Made by a program: the position numbers and the translations under genes
Notes under the pieces: model-generated
Told to the model about the DNA's origin: nothing
Database searches by the model: none
The model's input: the letters and a program-made list of their open reading frames with translations, nothing else
Source of the DNA: Canna indica
Taxonomy: Eukaryota > Streptophyta > Magnoliopsida > Zingiberales > Cannaceae
DNA: 64,000 nucleotides
NCBI GenBank assembly: GCA_034359265.1
Contig: CP136891.1
Span: 45,686,001-45,750,000, forward strand
Direction: 5' to 3'
Shown: piece by piece, positions 9,530 through 21,740 of the stretch
Layout: every line of letters begins with the position of its first letter
Position numbering within the stretch: position 1 is the stretch's first letter

Positions 9530-10057
9530 TTAGTATTGTATTTTGTTGTTATTTTTATTGTATTTGAGTTTGTGTTAAACCTAGAGTGTAGGTCTTGAAA
9601 TTGGGTGGTAGCCTTGGTGTTTGAGGTTTAAATCCACTGGTGTAAACATAGTTTGCTAGGATTAGTTGAGTTATCCCTTAGGGTTGAGATGAGAGAGTGC
9701 TCTCGGTAGGAAGGCGGGATACTTCCGGGTGTAGAAGTGCCTTCGGATTGAGAGTGAAGATTCTCCAGTGACAACATCCTCATTGTAAGGAAACTAATTA
9801 ATCTAATAAATCTAGTTTAAAAATCCTAAGTGGGGTGCTTAGGTAGTGGAGTAGGCATTGGGGCCGAACCACTATAAATCGCATTGTATTAGCATTGCTT
9901 TTCTTGTGTTGTCAGTTATTATTGCTTCCACACTTATTCATCTTGATCAATTTGTGAATTGCCTAAGTAATTGTAAGAAACATTTAAAACTGCAATTAGG
10001 TTAAAGTTTAGCAAACACACTATTCACCCCCCTCTAGTGTAGGTCATTTCACCAACA
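9530..10057 (+). mobile_element. 3' part of the 5' LTR of element B
   Basis: It aligns with the second half of the B 3' LTR (from about 19860), including the TGCTCTCGGTAGGAAG block and the end CACCAACA. The missing first half lies on the other side of the G1 insertion, left of the window. Confidence 0.8.
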
Positions 10058-10059
10058 TT

Positions 10060-10071
10060 TGGTATGAGAGC
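10060..10071 (+). promoter_or_regulatory. Primer-binding site of B (initiator tRNA-Met)
   Basis: TGGTATGAGAGC starts 3 bp after the LTR. The canonical site is TGGTATCAGAGC, so one base has changed. Confidence 0.75.
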
Positions 10072-10605
10072 GGGTCGTAGATTGAGATTTCACCATCTCC
10101 TCTACATCTTGCCTCGATCCGGAGAATGACACTAGAGAGTTTAGCGTCTTCACCTCCTAGGTTAGAGGTGACACAATGGGTCGGCCCGGCACGATAAGGT
10201 AGCGTTCGGGTCCGCTAACTCCATCGGCTGAGAATTCTTGGCTCGGCCTGGCCCGGCCCGACCCGCAATATTTTGCGGGCCGCCCGGCACGGCTCACGAG
10301 CCCGTTTATCAACTAAAAACTTGTAAAAAAAATTAATTTAAAATATTTGAGAGACTATATAAACACCAAATAAGACATTTCACATGAAAAGCTCCATGGA
10401 TTAATTTCACCTTCATTTTTAAAGCACTAAACAAGCACTAAACTAGACTTCAAATTAAATTTTTTAATGCTTAGCGGGCCAAATGGGTTGGCCCGATCCG
10501 ATAAGAGTCGGCCCGCGTCGGCTCGCAATGTTATCGTGTCAGGCCGGCCCGACCAGTAGTTATCGTGTCGTGCTCGTGCCGTGCTATCGTGCTGTGCCCA
10601 TTTCT

Positions 10606-12858
10606 TGTCATGCCCCAAACACTAGTATGTCAAATGACAATAATATATAGTATGTCAAATGAATGCGGATGTCAAATTAATTATATAAGGAATGTGCTCT
10701 CATCCGACTCTATGAAAAGTGTCCTCTAATTTCTGAATCCCAATTAAACACTCTTCTTAGTTTCACTAATCTAGGAAGGCCCTCTAGACTCAATGTCCAA
10801 CTGATTCTCCCCTCGGGCTCACTGGTCTAGGAAGACCCTCTAGAACCAGTACCCAACTGTATTTCTGCTCAGGTTCACTTGTCTAGGAAGGCCCTCTAGA
10901 ACCAGTACCTACTGTGTCTCTGCTCGGGTTCGCTGGTCTAGGAAGGCTCTCTAGAACCAGTACCCAACTCGGTCGGGAAGGCCCTCCGACCCATGATCGC
11001 TTGTACGCTATGCGTACCACTCGACCTGCATGCGGCCCATAGTCATCACGTGCGCTACGGGCACTACTCGGCCTATCCGGCCCAATGTCATCTCGTGCGC
11101 GGAGTGCACCACTCGTCCTAATAAGGCCTATAAATACCTCGTGCGCCATGCACACCACTCGGCCCAATATGGCCCACCAAATGTCCATTTAACCTCTCAT
11201 AAATTCACTCGAGGATTACACCCTCATGTCATCACGCGATAGCTTGCTTTGCTACCAATGTCAGCCTAAAGTCTCAATTGTTTACAGCGACTCTAGAACA
11301 GGGTGCGGGGTCCGCAACCCGGTTCACTTTTCACATACAAAAATAATTTCAGCCTAGTGTAAGTAACCACTTTCTACCCGTACACATCTGTTCAGGTTAC
11401 CAAAACATTTCGTATATCTCCAAACTATAGTTTACATGAAAATCGATAGGTTACATCGATATATTATACCACAGACTCGCAACACTACAACAATATAAAT
11501 CTCAGCCTATGCATAACACATTTCAACAATTCAGCATGTAGTATATATTTTCAGCGCACACTATATAATTACAACATCATTACTATAATATTTTCACCAT
11601 GCAATTTCAGCAAAAATATCAGTTTAGCAACTAAAATTCAGCCAAGTATAAATTAAGGATGGTAATTCGTTTTTTTCAAAGCTATACAATTCAATATACA
11701 AACCCATCTCTTAGTGACCATCACAAGAAGGTTCATATTTATAACATGGAGTACAGAGATAATAGGAAAGTAGATTTACTTTGCAAGTGGGAGTGATAAA
11801 AGTAGGCGATAACTAATTATTTGTAGTGAACATGCCCATGTACAGGGAGTTCAGAAAGTATATCTACATTCACAATAAATTATTCAAGGCTAAAATGTGT
11901 TGATCCTCTAGCTTTAGCTTTTACGTTGGACAAGCCTCCAATGTTTAGCATACTGCTCTTGATTATAAATTTATAACTCCCAACATGAATCATACGGACA
12001 AGCGTGAACAATTAACAACTCGACATTAACATCGTCTAAATTGATTTGTTCAGTGTGCATAGCATCCCGAGCAAATTTATCAATCATATCCTCTGTGCAA
12101 TAAATGACCTTCAGAAACTCACGACAACAATGTGCCATCGATCGAAACATAGATTTTTACTTTGTAGCCTACCCAATGTGTATGAACCGGCCCTTCAATC
12201 ACTCCTATCACTGCCCCTTCTCATAGCCAAACCCCAAGAGATCTTTTCCCCATCCAAAATATCCAATTCGGATCTAGATTTCAACCATATCTGAAAACTC
12301 GACAAAAATTTCAGATTTGCATCTCACGATCAAAAACATGGCAGCAGCCTAGGGATTCACCTAAAGAGAACTTTGGGTTCCAACCACTCACCGGAGAATG
12401 AAGATCGGAAGGAAGACGAGATTCCTTCTCTCCACGACGCTCGATCACCGTACTCTTCGCGAAATCTGGCCAAACCTCTTCCGCCTCCTCCCTTGCTCGC
12501 TTGCCCTCTTTCTCTCGGGTTTCGTGCGGCTGTAGCAGCCGTACGGTGCCCCACTTTTTTTTTTCTCAATCGAAAGACTAAATTACCCCTATCTTAAGTT
12601 ATCTACTAAACCGCCTCTAATTTACTCGATTCAAGTCCGAATCCGGATCCAATTGAACCATCGAACTCCACTTGAAGCCCTCTTTAAACCCATGACACAT
12701 AAAATATTTTGCACTTAAAATTCATAATTAATTTTTTTTCCAAAGTATTCGGGTTTTACCTCAAGTTAAGCGCCAACGCTCAAACCTGCGCACACCATCT
12801 CGCGTCACGCACAACCCGCTGAAATCAATACACATAAAATATTTTAGCGGATATTACA
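10606..12858 (-). mobile_element. Solo gypsy LTR inside the hAT element
   Basis: On the minus strand it starts TGTAATATCC and ends GGGGCATGACA. The target duplication TTTCT is exact at 10601-10605 and 12859-12863. A minisatellite-like block of about 58-bp units with GGTCTAGGAAGGCCCTCTAG lies at 10760-10990. There is no internal domain. Confidence 0.9.
10760..10990. repeat. LTR minisatellite, units of about 58 bp
   Basis: The motif GTCTAGGAAGGCCCTCTAGA followed by ACCAGTACCCAACTG recurs about four times with variation. Confidence 0.7.
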
Positions 12859-14149
12859 TTTCTGCCGCCCCTATCATAGGTTCGACGACTCAAACTTTGA
12901 TTTTTGAAAATATAGGATGTACACATATTTAAAGACTAAAAATTTTGGTGTCTTTAACATGTTATGATTAGAATTCATTGAACCTAAGGTTGACATGCAT
13001 GATTGGAGTGAACTATAGAAGAAAATGTTTAAATTTAATAGAGATGTCATTAATTGCATACTTTCCACATTACCAAATGACATCCTAGAAAAAGTCATGC
13101 ACTCTTAAGCTTGTAATTTATGATCAATTTTAAATGTTTTATATGATCATGCCAAAACCGAAGAGATTTGCACTTTTAATGAAGGTGGTAATGACAATGG
13201 TCACTCACCTACTATTAATCTTGGTTTTGATGCCCATAGTACTTCTAGTCAAAGAAGCAATTCTAAGAGCCGAAAATGAAAGGTAATTTGTCATACTTGC
13301 AAAGAAAATGGGCATGTGAAAAAAAATTGCTCAATCATGAAGAACAAAACAAGGAAGATGTCAAGTGCTTCCACCTCCACCTCTCACTCACTTGAAGCAT
13401 CCTCTAGTCATGACTATGAAGCCACATCCAAGTTAGCCTCAAGGATACTATTGATGAGGTACACTCTCCTTCACCTAGTCATACTAATGATAATGATGAT
13501 GCTAGCTCTACCAGTTCTCATGACATGCCATATGATGAGTTAGTAGATGAATGTAGGAAAACATATGTCTTGCTTGTCATAAAAGATAAGGAAAATAAAA
13601 TATTGAAGAAGGAAAATGTGATGCTTAATTCTCATTTGCATGAATCCAAATTAGAAAATAAAAAATTGAAGTCTAAATTATTTGATTCATGCCATGATAG
13701 TATGGAATTTGATATTAAGGATTTGAAACATGAAAATAAAAATTTAAGGAATGAAAACTACAAATTGAAATCTCAATTACATGCATTGCATAAATCCATT
13801 AATGACTTGAAAAATGAGGTTGTTTTCTTGAGTAGAAAAATCAAGAGTCCACCAAATGATTCATCCTTTAAGAATCCAAAAAGGAGAAATAACACCTTTA
13901 AGAAAACTCATACATCTCATGCTTATCATGTTAAGTATTCTACCTCTAGACCTCATGATCATAAGAAGATGAATATTTCACTTAAGAATGTTCATGCTCA
14001 TCTTAGTTCACATGTCAAACATGCTAATGATAAATCTTATGTCCATAGCACAAATGAAAATAAATTCAATGAACATTATTTTTGTTGTGGTATTTTTGGT
14101 AATGCCATATATGATTGTGCATTTAAAAGAAATCAAAGTGTTGCTAAGA

Positions 14150-15842
14150 CACTACTACATTTTGACTTTGTGGCCATGCTAATTTTGGGATCAGTTAAAA
14201 AAGTGTTCCCATACATCACTTATAGGAACGGTTTTGGAAACCGTTCCCTTAGCCAATATACTTTGGGAACACAAAAAAACTGTTCCCGTAGCCAATATAT
14301 GGGAACGGTTTTCGAAAATGTTCCCTTAGTCAATACACTATGGGAACACAAAAGAAAATTGTTCCCGCAGCCAATATATGAGAATAGTTTTCGAAACTAT
14401 GAGAACACAAACAAACCATTTCCTTTAAAATACCCTAAAGCAATACTTAAATACCTAAAACCGTTCCTATACTTAAAATATCCCGCTCCTTCTTTTGCAG
14501 CTGATAAAAATTCCGCCCCACTCTTTCATTTTTCCCTCTCTGCGACAAAACCCCCAAAATCCCATCCTTAAGAGTTTGCGGTGATCAGGCGACAAAAACT
14601 CTATTCCCCTTTCTTCACCTCCCCTCAAACCCTCAGCGTCCACCTCGTTACATCGCGATCCGAAACCAGGTTCATCTCTCCCTCTATCTCTCTCACTTGG
14701 CGGCGGTGACGCCGCCACATTGCGTCTTGCAGTCCTCCGCCGCCCTCTTTCGGAAGCCCGAGCTCATTCAATTTTTCAATGCCGAGACCGTTGAATTCGC
14801 CATCCGCGCCAACGACGATTCTGTTGAGGGCTCTATAACCATATGGAGCCGCACCTCGCCCGACAAGCCACCTCCGGCGATAGATTCATCGGGATTCTCA
14901 AATCCCTCAAAACTGAACGTGGAGACAAACACATGTCCTTAGTAGATGAGTACTGTACAATAAGAGATTAACTTCTTGGTTCGCTCTATGAGGTTTCAAA
15001 AAGATTAACAGAATTGAGGTTGCTAGGGATCTCTACATGGATCAAATATTTATACTTTGTCTTGGAATGATATATTTTCTTTGCACATGAGTAGAGCTTT
15101 GAGTTGATATGACATAATATGATTATGAAGTCTTTTGATCGTTTTTAATTATTAATTGATTTGTGCAGTAAAATGAAGATTTGGGAGATGAAAGATGAAC
15201 TTTACGGAGGAGATGATCATCAAGAGGACTTGGCTAATTTGGAAGGGGAAGATATAGATTAATTTCACATGTAATAGTAATACCTTAATTGTGAACATTT
15301 TTTTATTTTTGAATGGATTAATTTCAAATGGGACGCTTATGAATGGAAATTGTTTGGAATTATTTAATATTATGTTTTAGGAGATTTTATCTCAAACTAT
15401 AGTCTTATGAAACCTTTATAAATGTTATAGGAACACACTAAAATTGTTCCTAAAATAAAAACAATACATGAACGCTTAAAACTAAGTTATAGGGTCTATA
15501 GGAACGGTTTTACATACAAGAATATTTTTTGAAACTGTTCCCATAAGCTATAGGAACGGTTTTCGAATCGTTTCCATAGGCTTAAGCTATAGGAATGGTT
15601 TTGAAAACCGTTCCCATTGGCTCAAGCTATAGGAACGGTTTTGGAACCATTTCCATAAGCTTGGCCTATGAGAATGATTTTTTTTGCAGCGTGGCCATAG
15701 TAAGGAAAATCATTCCTATAGCCTAGTGGAACGACGGATTTTAGTACACATGGGGAAACCGTTCCCATAGATCTATGGCCACGGTTTTTTATATTTTGGG
15801 AACAGTTTTCGACCGTTCAAACAGATCAAAAATGTTGTAGTG
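14150..15842. mobile_element. Non-autonomous CACTA element, complete
   Basis: Terminal repeats are CACTACTACATTTTGA at the left and, read from the right end, CACTACAACATTTTTGA. The 3-bp target duplication AGA lies at 14147-14149 and 15843-15845. Removing the element and one AGA restores AAGACACTTTGG, which is exactly the sequence at the same place in gag of element F (about 43221-43232). Subterminal repeats GGAACGGTTTTGGAAACCGT occur at 14220-14400 and 15480-15720. No transposase was found; a coding-like segment is inside. Confidence 0.93.
14697..15262 (+). other. GC-rich, coding-like segment inside the CACTA element
   Basis: An open stretch at 14697-14942 begins MAAVTPPHCVLQSS. Fragments in other frames follow, ending in an acidic tail (ELYGGDDHQEDLANLEGED) with a stop at 15260-15262. 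Flanking sequence at 14500-14690 is pyrimidine-rich like a 5' leader. It resembles a captured or decayed two-exon gene. I do not recognise the family. Confidence 0.35.
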
Positions 15843-16030
15843 AGACACTTTGGATTCCTAGACCAACTTATCCCCAAGGACCCAAAGCCATTTGGGCACC
15901 AAAGGTTTCTTGTTCTCTTGTTGGGGGAGCAATCACACAAGGGGAAAGAGAAATGGAATATTGAAGTTGACCTTGGATTCAAACGAAAAATCTCCAAGAG
16001 GTTGCAACTTCAAGTAATCATAATGCCATA

Positions 16031-18804
16031 GGTACGGGAAATTGACATCTAGGTATATTTCGTATCATCTCTTTACTTTGCTTGATTTCATTTAAGTTGG
16101 AATATATGATACATGTTTAATTTGAGTTGTTCTCTTCGCTCTTGATAAAAGTTTTTTTAAAAATAATTTTTGTTTTTGATTTTCAGTCTCTTCGGAGACC
16201 TATATAGCTTATAACTGGCTCATGTGACCTTGCAGTTGTAAATCGTAGGCTCATTGTGGCCTTTCGGTTTTCAACCAATAGGAAGGGTTGAAGATCATAT
16301 TTTCATTTATATTCCACTTGTGATCTCTTAAAATTCATTTTGGTATCACTCGATTTCATTTTGAAACGAATTTGAAACTATTTAGCAAAGTAGACTTTGA
16401 TATCGATAATTGATTCTTCCTCTTTTCTACTTAGTATGATAATTTGCTTGGTGTGTTTTCATTATACTACTAATGATTGTTGCTTGCAAGTTATAAAAGG
16501 TCTAATGGAAGACTAGTAGGAAGAAATCTGAAAAGAAAGTTGACAAGTTTGGTAAAATTTTCTAGAATAAGGTATGATTTTATTTTTGCAAAAATCTTAG
16601 TATAATACTTGAATATTTATGCTTTCATGATGACTCTATGCTCATGATTGTTTTTGCATGATAAATCTATGAAAATTCATGAGTAGGTAAAATTTTGATA
16701 ACTTAAACAATTTCATGATATCTTGATAGAATGAAACATGCTCTAGGTTTAAACTCAGATTAGAGACTTCATTTTAAGGTTGAAATTTGATGAACATGTT
16801 TAAGTTTGTTTGTGATTCATTGTCATGTATTTAAAATTGAAAAATCTTGAGTAAATGAACAAAGTGATAACTAATCCACCTCAGGGGACTTAAACTTGGA
16901 AAGATTTGACCCAAGTCAACAAATCGACTTGGACACTTCATTTTAAGTCCAAACATTATAAACATGTTTAGGAATAGGTATGACATATTTTCCATGCATT
17001 TAGAATGAAAAACTCGTATGGATATGAACAAAATGATATAGAGGCCATATAATGATAACCTCACTTGAGCATGTTTGACCCAAGTCAACAAATTGACTCA
17101 GACGACTCATTTTTAATTTATATTTGAGGAACATATTTAAATTTACTCATGTTAGGTATCCATAGGTTTAAGTTTGAAAAATTATGAGTAAATAACAAAG
17201 GTTGTCACTTAACTAGTTTCATGTTATCATAGGTTAGTTTTGAATGAAATCATGCTAGATTGATATCTTGACTTAAGGATATAATTTTCATCTCAAATTT
17301 GACATACACTTTTTACATGACCATTATGTGGTGTCATAAAAGTTTGAAGGAAAACTGAATATATTTGAAAAAATAGTTGATATTTACGAAAATATCATTG
17401 AAAATTTTAGCATGTTTAGTTATTTTTAGAAAAATATAGAAATATTATTTTTAACTAATTCTTGAAAATGCACTTTCATTAAAAAATCTAGTTTGTTGTG
17501 TAAATTTTTTAAAAATTTTCATCAAGAATTTGATTTATAATGGAATTTTGAAATTGGATTTCGGAAACAAAAAGTATCACTTATTTGAAATATCCATTTT
17601 TCGGATACTTTGATTTTTTGTCAAAAATATCAAATAAAAACTCATGTATACCACTTTGATTCAATGTCTAATATCATTCACATCATTGCTTGAGTACAGT
17701 CATTTCTACGAATGATTTTGATAACTTGAATGATAGCTAGAAATATCGATTTTTCATTGAAATCAAGATAGGATGAAAAATGAATTTGGTAAATCTCATT
17801 TTAAACTCAAACTTAACTCACATACTTAGATTCACTCATGTTAGATGCCTAGATGCCTAAGTTAGAGAAAACATGAGTTGATAGCAAAATTTGATATTTA
17901 GTCATTTTCATGTTTTCATACTTATTTCGAATGAAACCGTGCTAAGTTAAAATTTTCACCAAAATGACACTATTTTCATTTCAAACTTGATAAACATGCT
18001 TTAAATGATTATATCTTGATATCTGGAAAGTTTGAATGAAAACTAAAAACTAAAAACTTTTGAAAAATAGCTAATATTTACGAAAATGCCACTGGATTCA
18101 GTTATTTTTTTAAAAAAGGCAAAAAATTGATTTTTGGATGATTATTGAAACTGCATGTTCACTGAAGAATCTAGTCTCTTGTATAAAATTTTCAAAAAAT
18201 TTCAGCAATAATATAATTTAATATAGGTTTTTGAAATTGGATTTCAAAACTTTAAAGTATCGTTCTTCCCAAATATTCATTTTTCCGATACTTTAATTTT
18301 TGGTCCAATCTTCGAATGAGACTTCAAGTATGATAATTTAAATTCACTTTTGGTATCGGTCTAATAATTCAGAAAGAAAAATCATTTCTAAACTGATTTT
18401 TAACTCCTTGATCGATACTTGAAAATATCGATACTTGAGTTAGTACATGATTCCTAATTTTGGATTTTGACTATCACTTCATGATATCATGTATTACTTA
18501 GTCTCTCATTCGATATGTTGTTTTCGTCCCTTGGGTTGGTTGACTTCGTTTTCATGAAAACTAATTTTCAAGTCTCAACTTTGACCATAGTTGACTTTTC
18601 TTATCCTTTTTAATTGACGTCAAAAGGGGGAGAAAAATATAAGTAAAGGGGAAGAAAATATAGGAAAATCATGCATATAGATAGGGGGAGTTCCATTATG
18701 TAGATATGCATGATGATAGGGGGATAAATCCCTTGTTTGATATCCTTTATGCTTAATTGTAGATATTTTCTAAAGGATATTTGTCATCATAAAAAAGGAG
18801 AGAT
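16031..18804 (+). other. Long non-coding domain of element B
   Basis: AT-rich DNA with no open frame of note, located where pol would be expected. It contains repeated modules such as TTTGACCCAAGTCAACAAAT (about 16907 and 17078) and GAATGAAA.CATGCT blocks. It ends with several GGGGGAG tracts (18627, 18681, 18718) and the polypurine tract AAAAAAGGAGAGAT (18791-18804). The same domain is found in element F and, on the minus strand, in element S. Confidence 0.75.
17230..18340 (+). repeat. Direct duplication, period about 690 bp, in the non-coding domain
   Basis: Landmarks recur at a nearly constant offset: AGTTTGAAGGAAAACT at 17341 and AGTTTGAATGAAAACT at 18028; TTTACGAAAAT at 17384 and 18073; GAAATTGGATTTC at 17548 and 18233. 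The unit is diverged, so the duplication is old. Element F shows a comparable pair near 44610 and 45296. Confidence 0.7.
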
Positions 18805-20387
18805 TGTTGGCTTAAGGCTTTCAACCTTGATCTTAGTCTCGGTTTTGATGATAACAAATATGGAACTAATGTATTTGTGAAGAAATATTTTCAGATTCCA
18901 TAGTGATTTGCGTGTGTCATCTCTGATGAAAAAATCAAAGAAATCAACAAGGACGATAGTCGACGCTTGGATTTCGTCAGGAAGATAGAGTTTAGGTTTA
19001 TGGTGTCTAGCATGTGTTGTAAATCCTCTAATTGATGCATAAGAACCCAAAAACTAAAATCCGAACCCCAAAACATGAAAACCCAGAAAATAAAAAAATG
19101 GCCATGAAATTCACTAAGCCTAGGGAGCTCCTTGGATGGCTATATGACCTAGACATTGGCACCAAAAGTCGCGGTAATTGCTCCTTAGTTAAAAACTAGT
19201 TAACAACATAATTTTAAGGAATTTTTGGAAGCCTTTAACCGATTCATATCTGACCCGGGAGATTATAAAATTTTCGGTTTTCAAAAATTTGTACTAGACC
19301 CTAAAAGTTAGATTTGGATTCTTAAGGATATTGATTTTTTAGATATTTTTATTGAATCCAAATAAGGGGGAAATCCTTATATAATATTTATGTTTTAAAG
19401 TTATTAACAAGTTGTTAAGAAATGTTATATAAGACTTAGCGAAGACGAAACTCGATAGCGAGCAAAAAAATCATCCAAAACTGGATTATTTTCAGGGTGT
19501 CGGTCGATGGGCAATCAACAACCTATCGACCGGCCATCAGTCGGCCACAGACCGGGCGACACCAATACGCAGAAATTCGCCCGTTGGGTACATTGGCTAT
19601 TTTGTGTCCTCTCTTCATGCCTTATAAATACAAGCCATGAGAGTCTTCCAAGAGTGACTTTGATCACTCCTACTACTCTTGAGACATCTTTTGATCAATC
19701 ACAAGCCTCATTGATCCATTCTCTTGTGAAAACCTAGCTTAAGCCAAAAACCCTTTATCTTGCCTTCATTCTTTCATTGTTTCATCATCATGGCATCAAG
19801 AGGAAGCTATGAATATTGTTGTGGAGCTAAGTACTTTATTGTTTGATTTATTGCTCCATTGTGTTGGGTTTTGTTGTTATTTTCATTGTATTTGAGTTTA
19901 TGTTAGGCCTAGAGTACAGGTCTTGAAATTGGATGATAGCCTTAGTGTTTGAGGTTTAAATCCACCGGTGCAAATGTAGTTTGCTAGGATTAGCTGAGTT
20001 ATCCTTAGGGTTGAGGTGGGAGAGTGCTCTCGGTAAGAAGACGAGATATTTTCGGGTGTGGAAGTGCCTTCGGGTTGAGAGCGGAGACTCTCTAGTGAAA
20101 ACGTTCTCATTGTAAGGAAACTAATTATTCTAGTAAAGCTAGTTTGGAATTCCTAAGCGGGGTGCTTAGGTAGTGGAGTAGGCATTGGAGCCGAACCACT
20201 ATAAATCGCATCGTGTTAGCATTGCTTTCCTTGTCTGTTGTCATTTATTATTGCTTCCGCACTTATTCATCTTGATCAATTTGTCAATTGCCTAAGTAGT
20301 TGTAAGAAACGTTTAAAACCGAAATTAGGTTAAAGTTTAGCAATCACACTATTCACCCCCCCTCTACTGTAGGCCATTTCACCAACA
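18805..20387 (+). mobile_element. 3' LTR of element B
   Basis: TGTTGG to CCAACA, 1583 bp. TATAAATA is at 19623-19630, with GGTCGATGG and CGACCGGCC motifs upstream at 19500-19560. The downstream half matches the 5' LTR remnant at 9530-10057. The next 5 bp, ATGAT, would be the right target duplication. Confidence 0.88.
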
Positions 20388-20765
20388 ATGATCACACACA
20401 TATTGGTCATTATGAGGCTGTGGTACATGATCGAGTTTGGTGATTTATTAGAGGTTACTCCAAATGTGAGGGTCATGCGTGAGTGCATTAATAAGTTCAT
20501 TGTCATCTTCTTCCTCCATACAATGAGACCTGAGTATGAATATGTGAAACAACAAATTGTGGGGGGAGTACCTTATCTACCCTTGATGAGACCTATGGGA
20601 GGGTGATCTATGCTGCCACTATTCCATTATCTTCTACGAAGTCTGGGAGTGATAGATTTGCTTTCGCAATCCAATCTCCTTCTTATCAGCCTCGTCATGC
20701 TTCTCAGTATGGATCTAGAGAGGAGCATGGTGGATGTGGCCGTGGACGTGGTTCTGGTCAAGTCT
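20388..20765 (+). pseudogene. gag fragment of copia element C
   Basis: Translation in two frames gives MRPEYEYVKQQIVGG, then YGRVIYAATIPLS and a Gly/Arg-rich stretch GGCGRGRGSGQ. This is the end of a UBN2-type copia gag before its zinc knuckle. The reading frame shifts near 20585. Upstream gag was displaced by element B, and the downstream part continues at 32262 after gypsy element G2. Confidence 0.72.
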
Positions 20766-21409
20766 GTCACGCCCCAAATACATGGTCACGTGACCGACCA
20801 GGGTATATGTGCCTATACCCCGCACCCTAACTTATGCACATGCCAACATCATAAGATAGCGGAATAAACAACAACTTTTTTTAAAAAAAAGAAAAGAACC
20901 AAAACAGATTTTCATTTTCAAACAGCAAGGTTTTAGATAAATATCTCAAGCGCGGAAATAAATAAATCAAAGAGCAACAATTCTTTTAATAAATAAAAAT
21001 TGAATAAAACATGAATGTCCCCAAGGGACTACAACTTCAAATACCAAAACAAAAGTGCATGATAACCTACTACAGACTCAACTACGACCCCTAACTAGGA
21101 CTGCTATGAGATCATATGGCTCCTCTGCCCTCTAGCTGCGCCAAGTGCTCCAGCCCACCTCACTGGTCAGGCTGCAAAACAAAACAACGACAACGGGTGA
21201 GTTCAAAGAACTCAGTGAGCAGTTCTATCGACCCCCACAATAAAACAACACAGAGATAAACAATAGCATAACATCCAACTCTACAGGAATACGATCACGA
21301 AAGTATGACTAGCTATCAGGCCATCTGGTCACTACCTGCTCGAAGGTAGCCAACACCCATATGGTGAAGATCAACAGACCTAAGCCTACAATGCCCTAAG
21401 GCAACAACG

Positions 21410-21740
21410 CATACTAGGATAATCGGGAAGGCCCTCCGAACTTATCTTAGTATACAAAAACTCAGGAGCAATCGGGAAAGGCCCTTCGAACTTGCATGAT
21501 GAGACGCGTAAGGACAATCGGGATTCGCCCATCAGAACTTGCCCCTTTTAGATATCATAAGAGTAATCGAGTAGGCCCTCTGAACTTACTCCCCTAAGAT
21601 ATCCCAGGAATAATCGGGTAGGCCCTCCGAACTTATTCCTTAACAAACCACCTCGGGGATAATTGGGTAGGCCCTCCGAACTTATCCCATGAGGCCAAAC
21701 CAGAACAATCTAGAAAGCCCCTTTGAACTTGTTCTACAGG
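21410..21740 (-). repeat. Minisatellite in the G2 LTR
   Basis: Around eight units of 40-60 bp share AATCGGGTAGGCCCTCCGAA followed by CTTAT or CTTGC. Equivalent arrays sit at 52000-52310 and 57915-58345 in related LTRs, with differing unit numbers and spacers. Confidence 0.8.

Larger units (their letters stand above)
10163..12873. mobile_element. Non-autonomous hAT element containing a solo LTR
   Basis: Imperfect terminal inverted repeats TAGAGGTGACACAATGGG (left) and TAGGGGCGGCAGAAATGGG (right end, complementary strand) match the plant hAT style TAGGGGTGGCA. The 8-bp target duplication is TCCTAGGT (10155-10162) and TCATAGGT (12874-12881). Without the LTR inside it is about 450 bp, with arms rich in GGCCCGGCACGATA. 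It has no transposase. The insertion split gag of element B. Confidence 0.82.
10126..16030 (+). pseudogene. gag of element B, split by two transposons
   Basis: The ATG at 10126 opens gag; 37 bp on, the hAT element interrupts it (10163-12873). Coding resumes at 12882 with stops and changed frames. A CX2CX4HX4C zinc knuckle, CHTCKENGHVKKNC, lies at about 13291-13332. A coiled-coil rich in Lys, Asn, Glu and Leu follows (13540-13850), then a second Cys-rich knuckle near 14083. The CACTA element cuts gag at 14149/15843, after which the remaining 180 bp resemble the C-terminus of element F gag. It packages RNA in active relatives; this copy cannot encode a full protein. Confidence 0.8.
9530..20387 (+). 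mobile_element. Element B: Sirevirus-like copia retrotransposon with gag but no pol
   Basis: The parts in order are: remnant of the 5' LTR (9530-10057), primer-binding site, broken gag (10126 to about 16030), a non-coding domain (to 18804), polypurine tract and complete 3' LTR (18805-20387). Protease, integrase, reverse transcriptase and RNase H were not found in any frame. The element is interrupted by an hAT element (10163-12873) and a CACTA element (14150-15842). It lies within gag of copia element C. The Sirevirus assignment rests on the TGTTGG LTR start, the tRNA-Met primer site, gag with zinc knuckles and repeated GGGGGAG tracts before the 3' LTR. Confidence 0.75.

Noticed and set aside
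11030..11242. Short open frames on both strands with Arg/Pro-rich content
   Set aside because: They lie in the solo gypsy LTR 10606-12858 and reflect repeated GCGC and CACTCGGCC motifs.
13525..14571. A 348-codon open frame as a novel gene
   Set aside because: Its first 208 codons are gag coiled-coil and knuckle sequence of element B; the rest is read-through into the CACTA element inserted at 14150.
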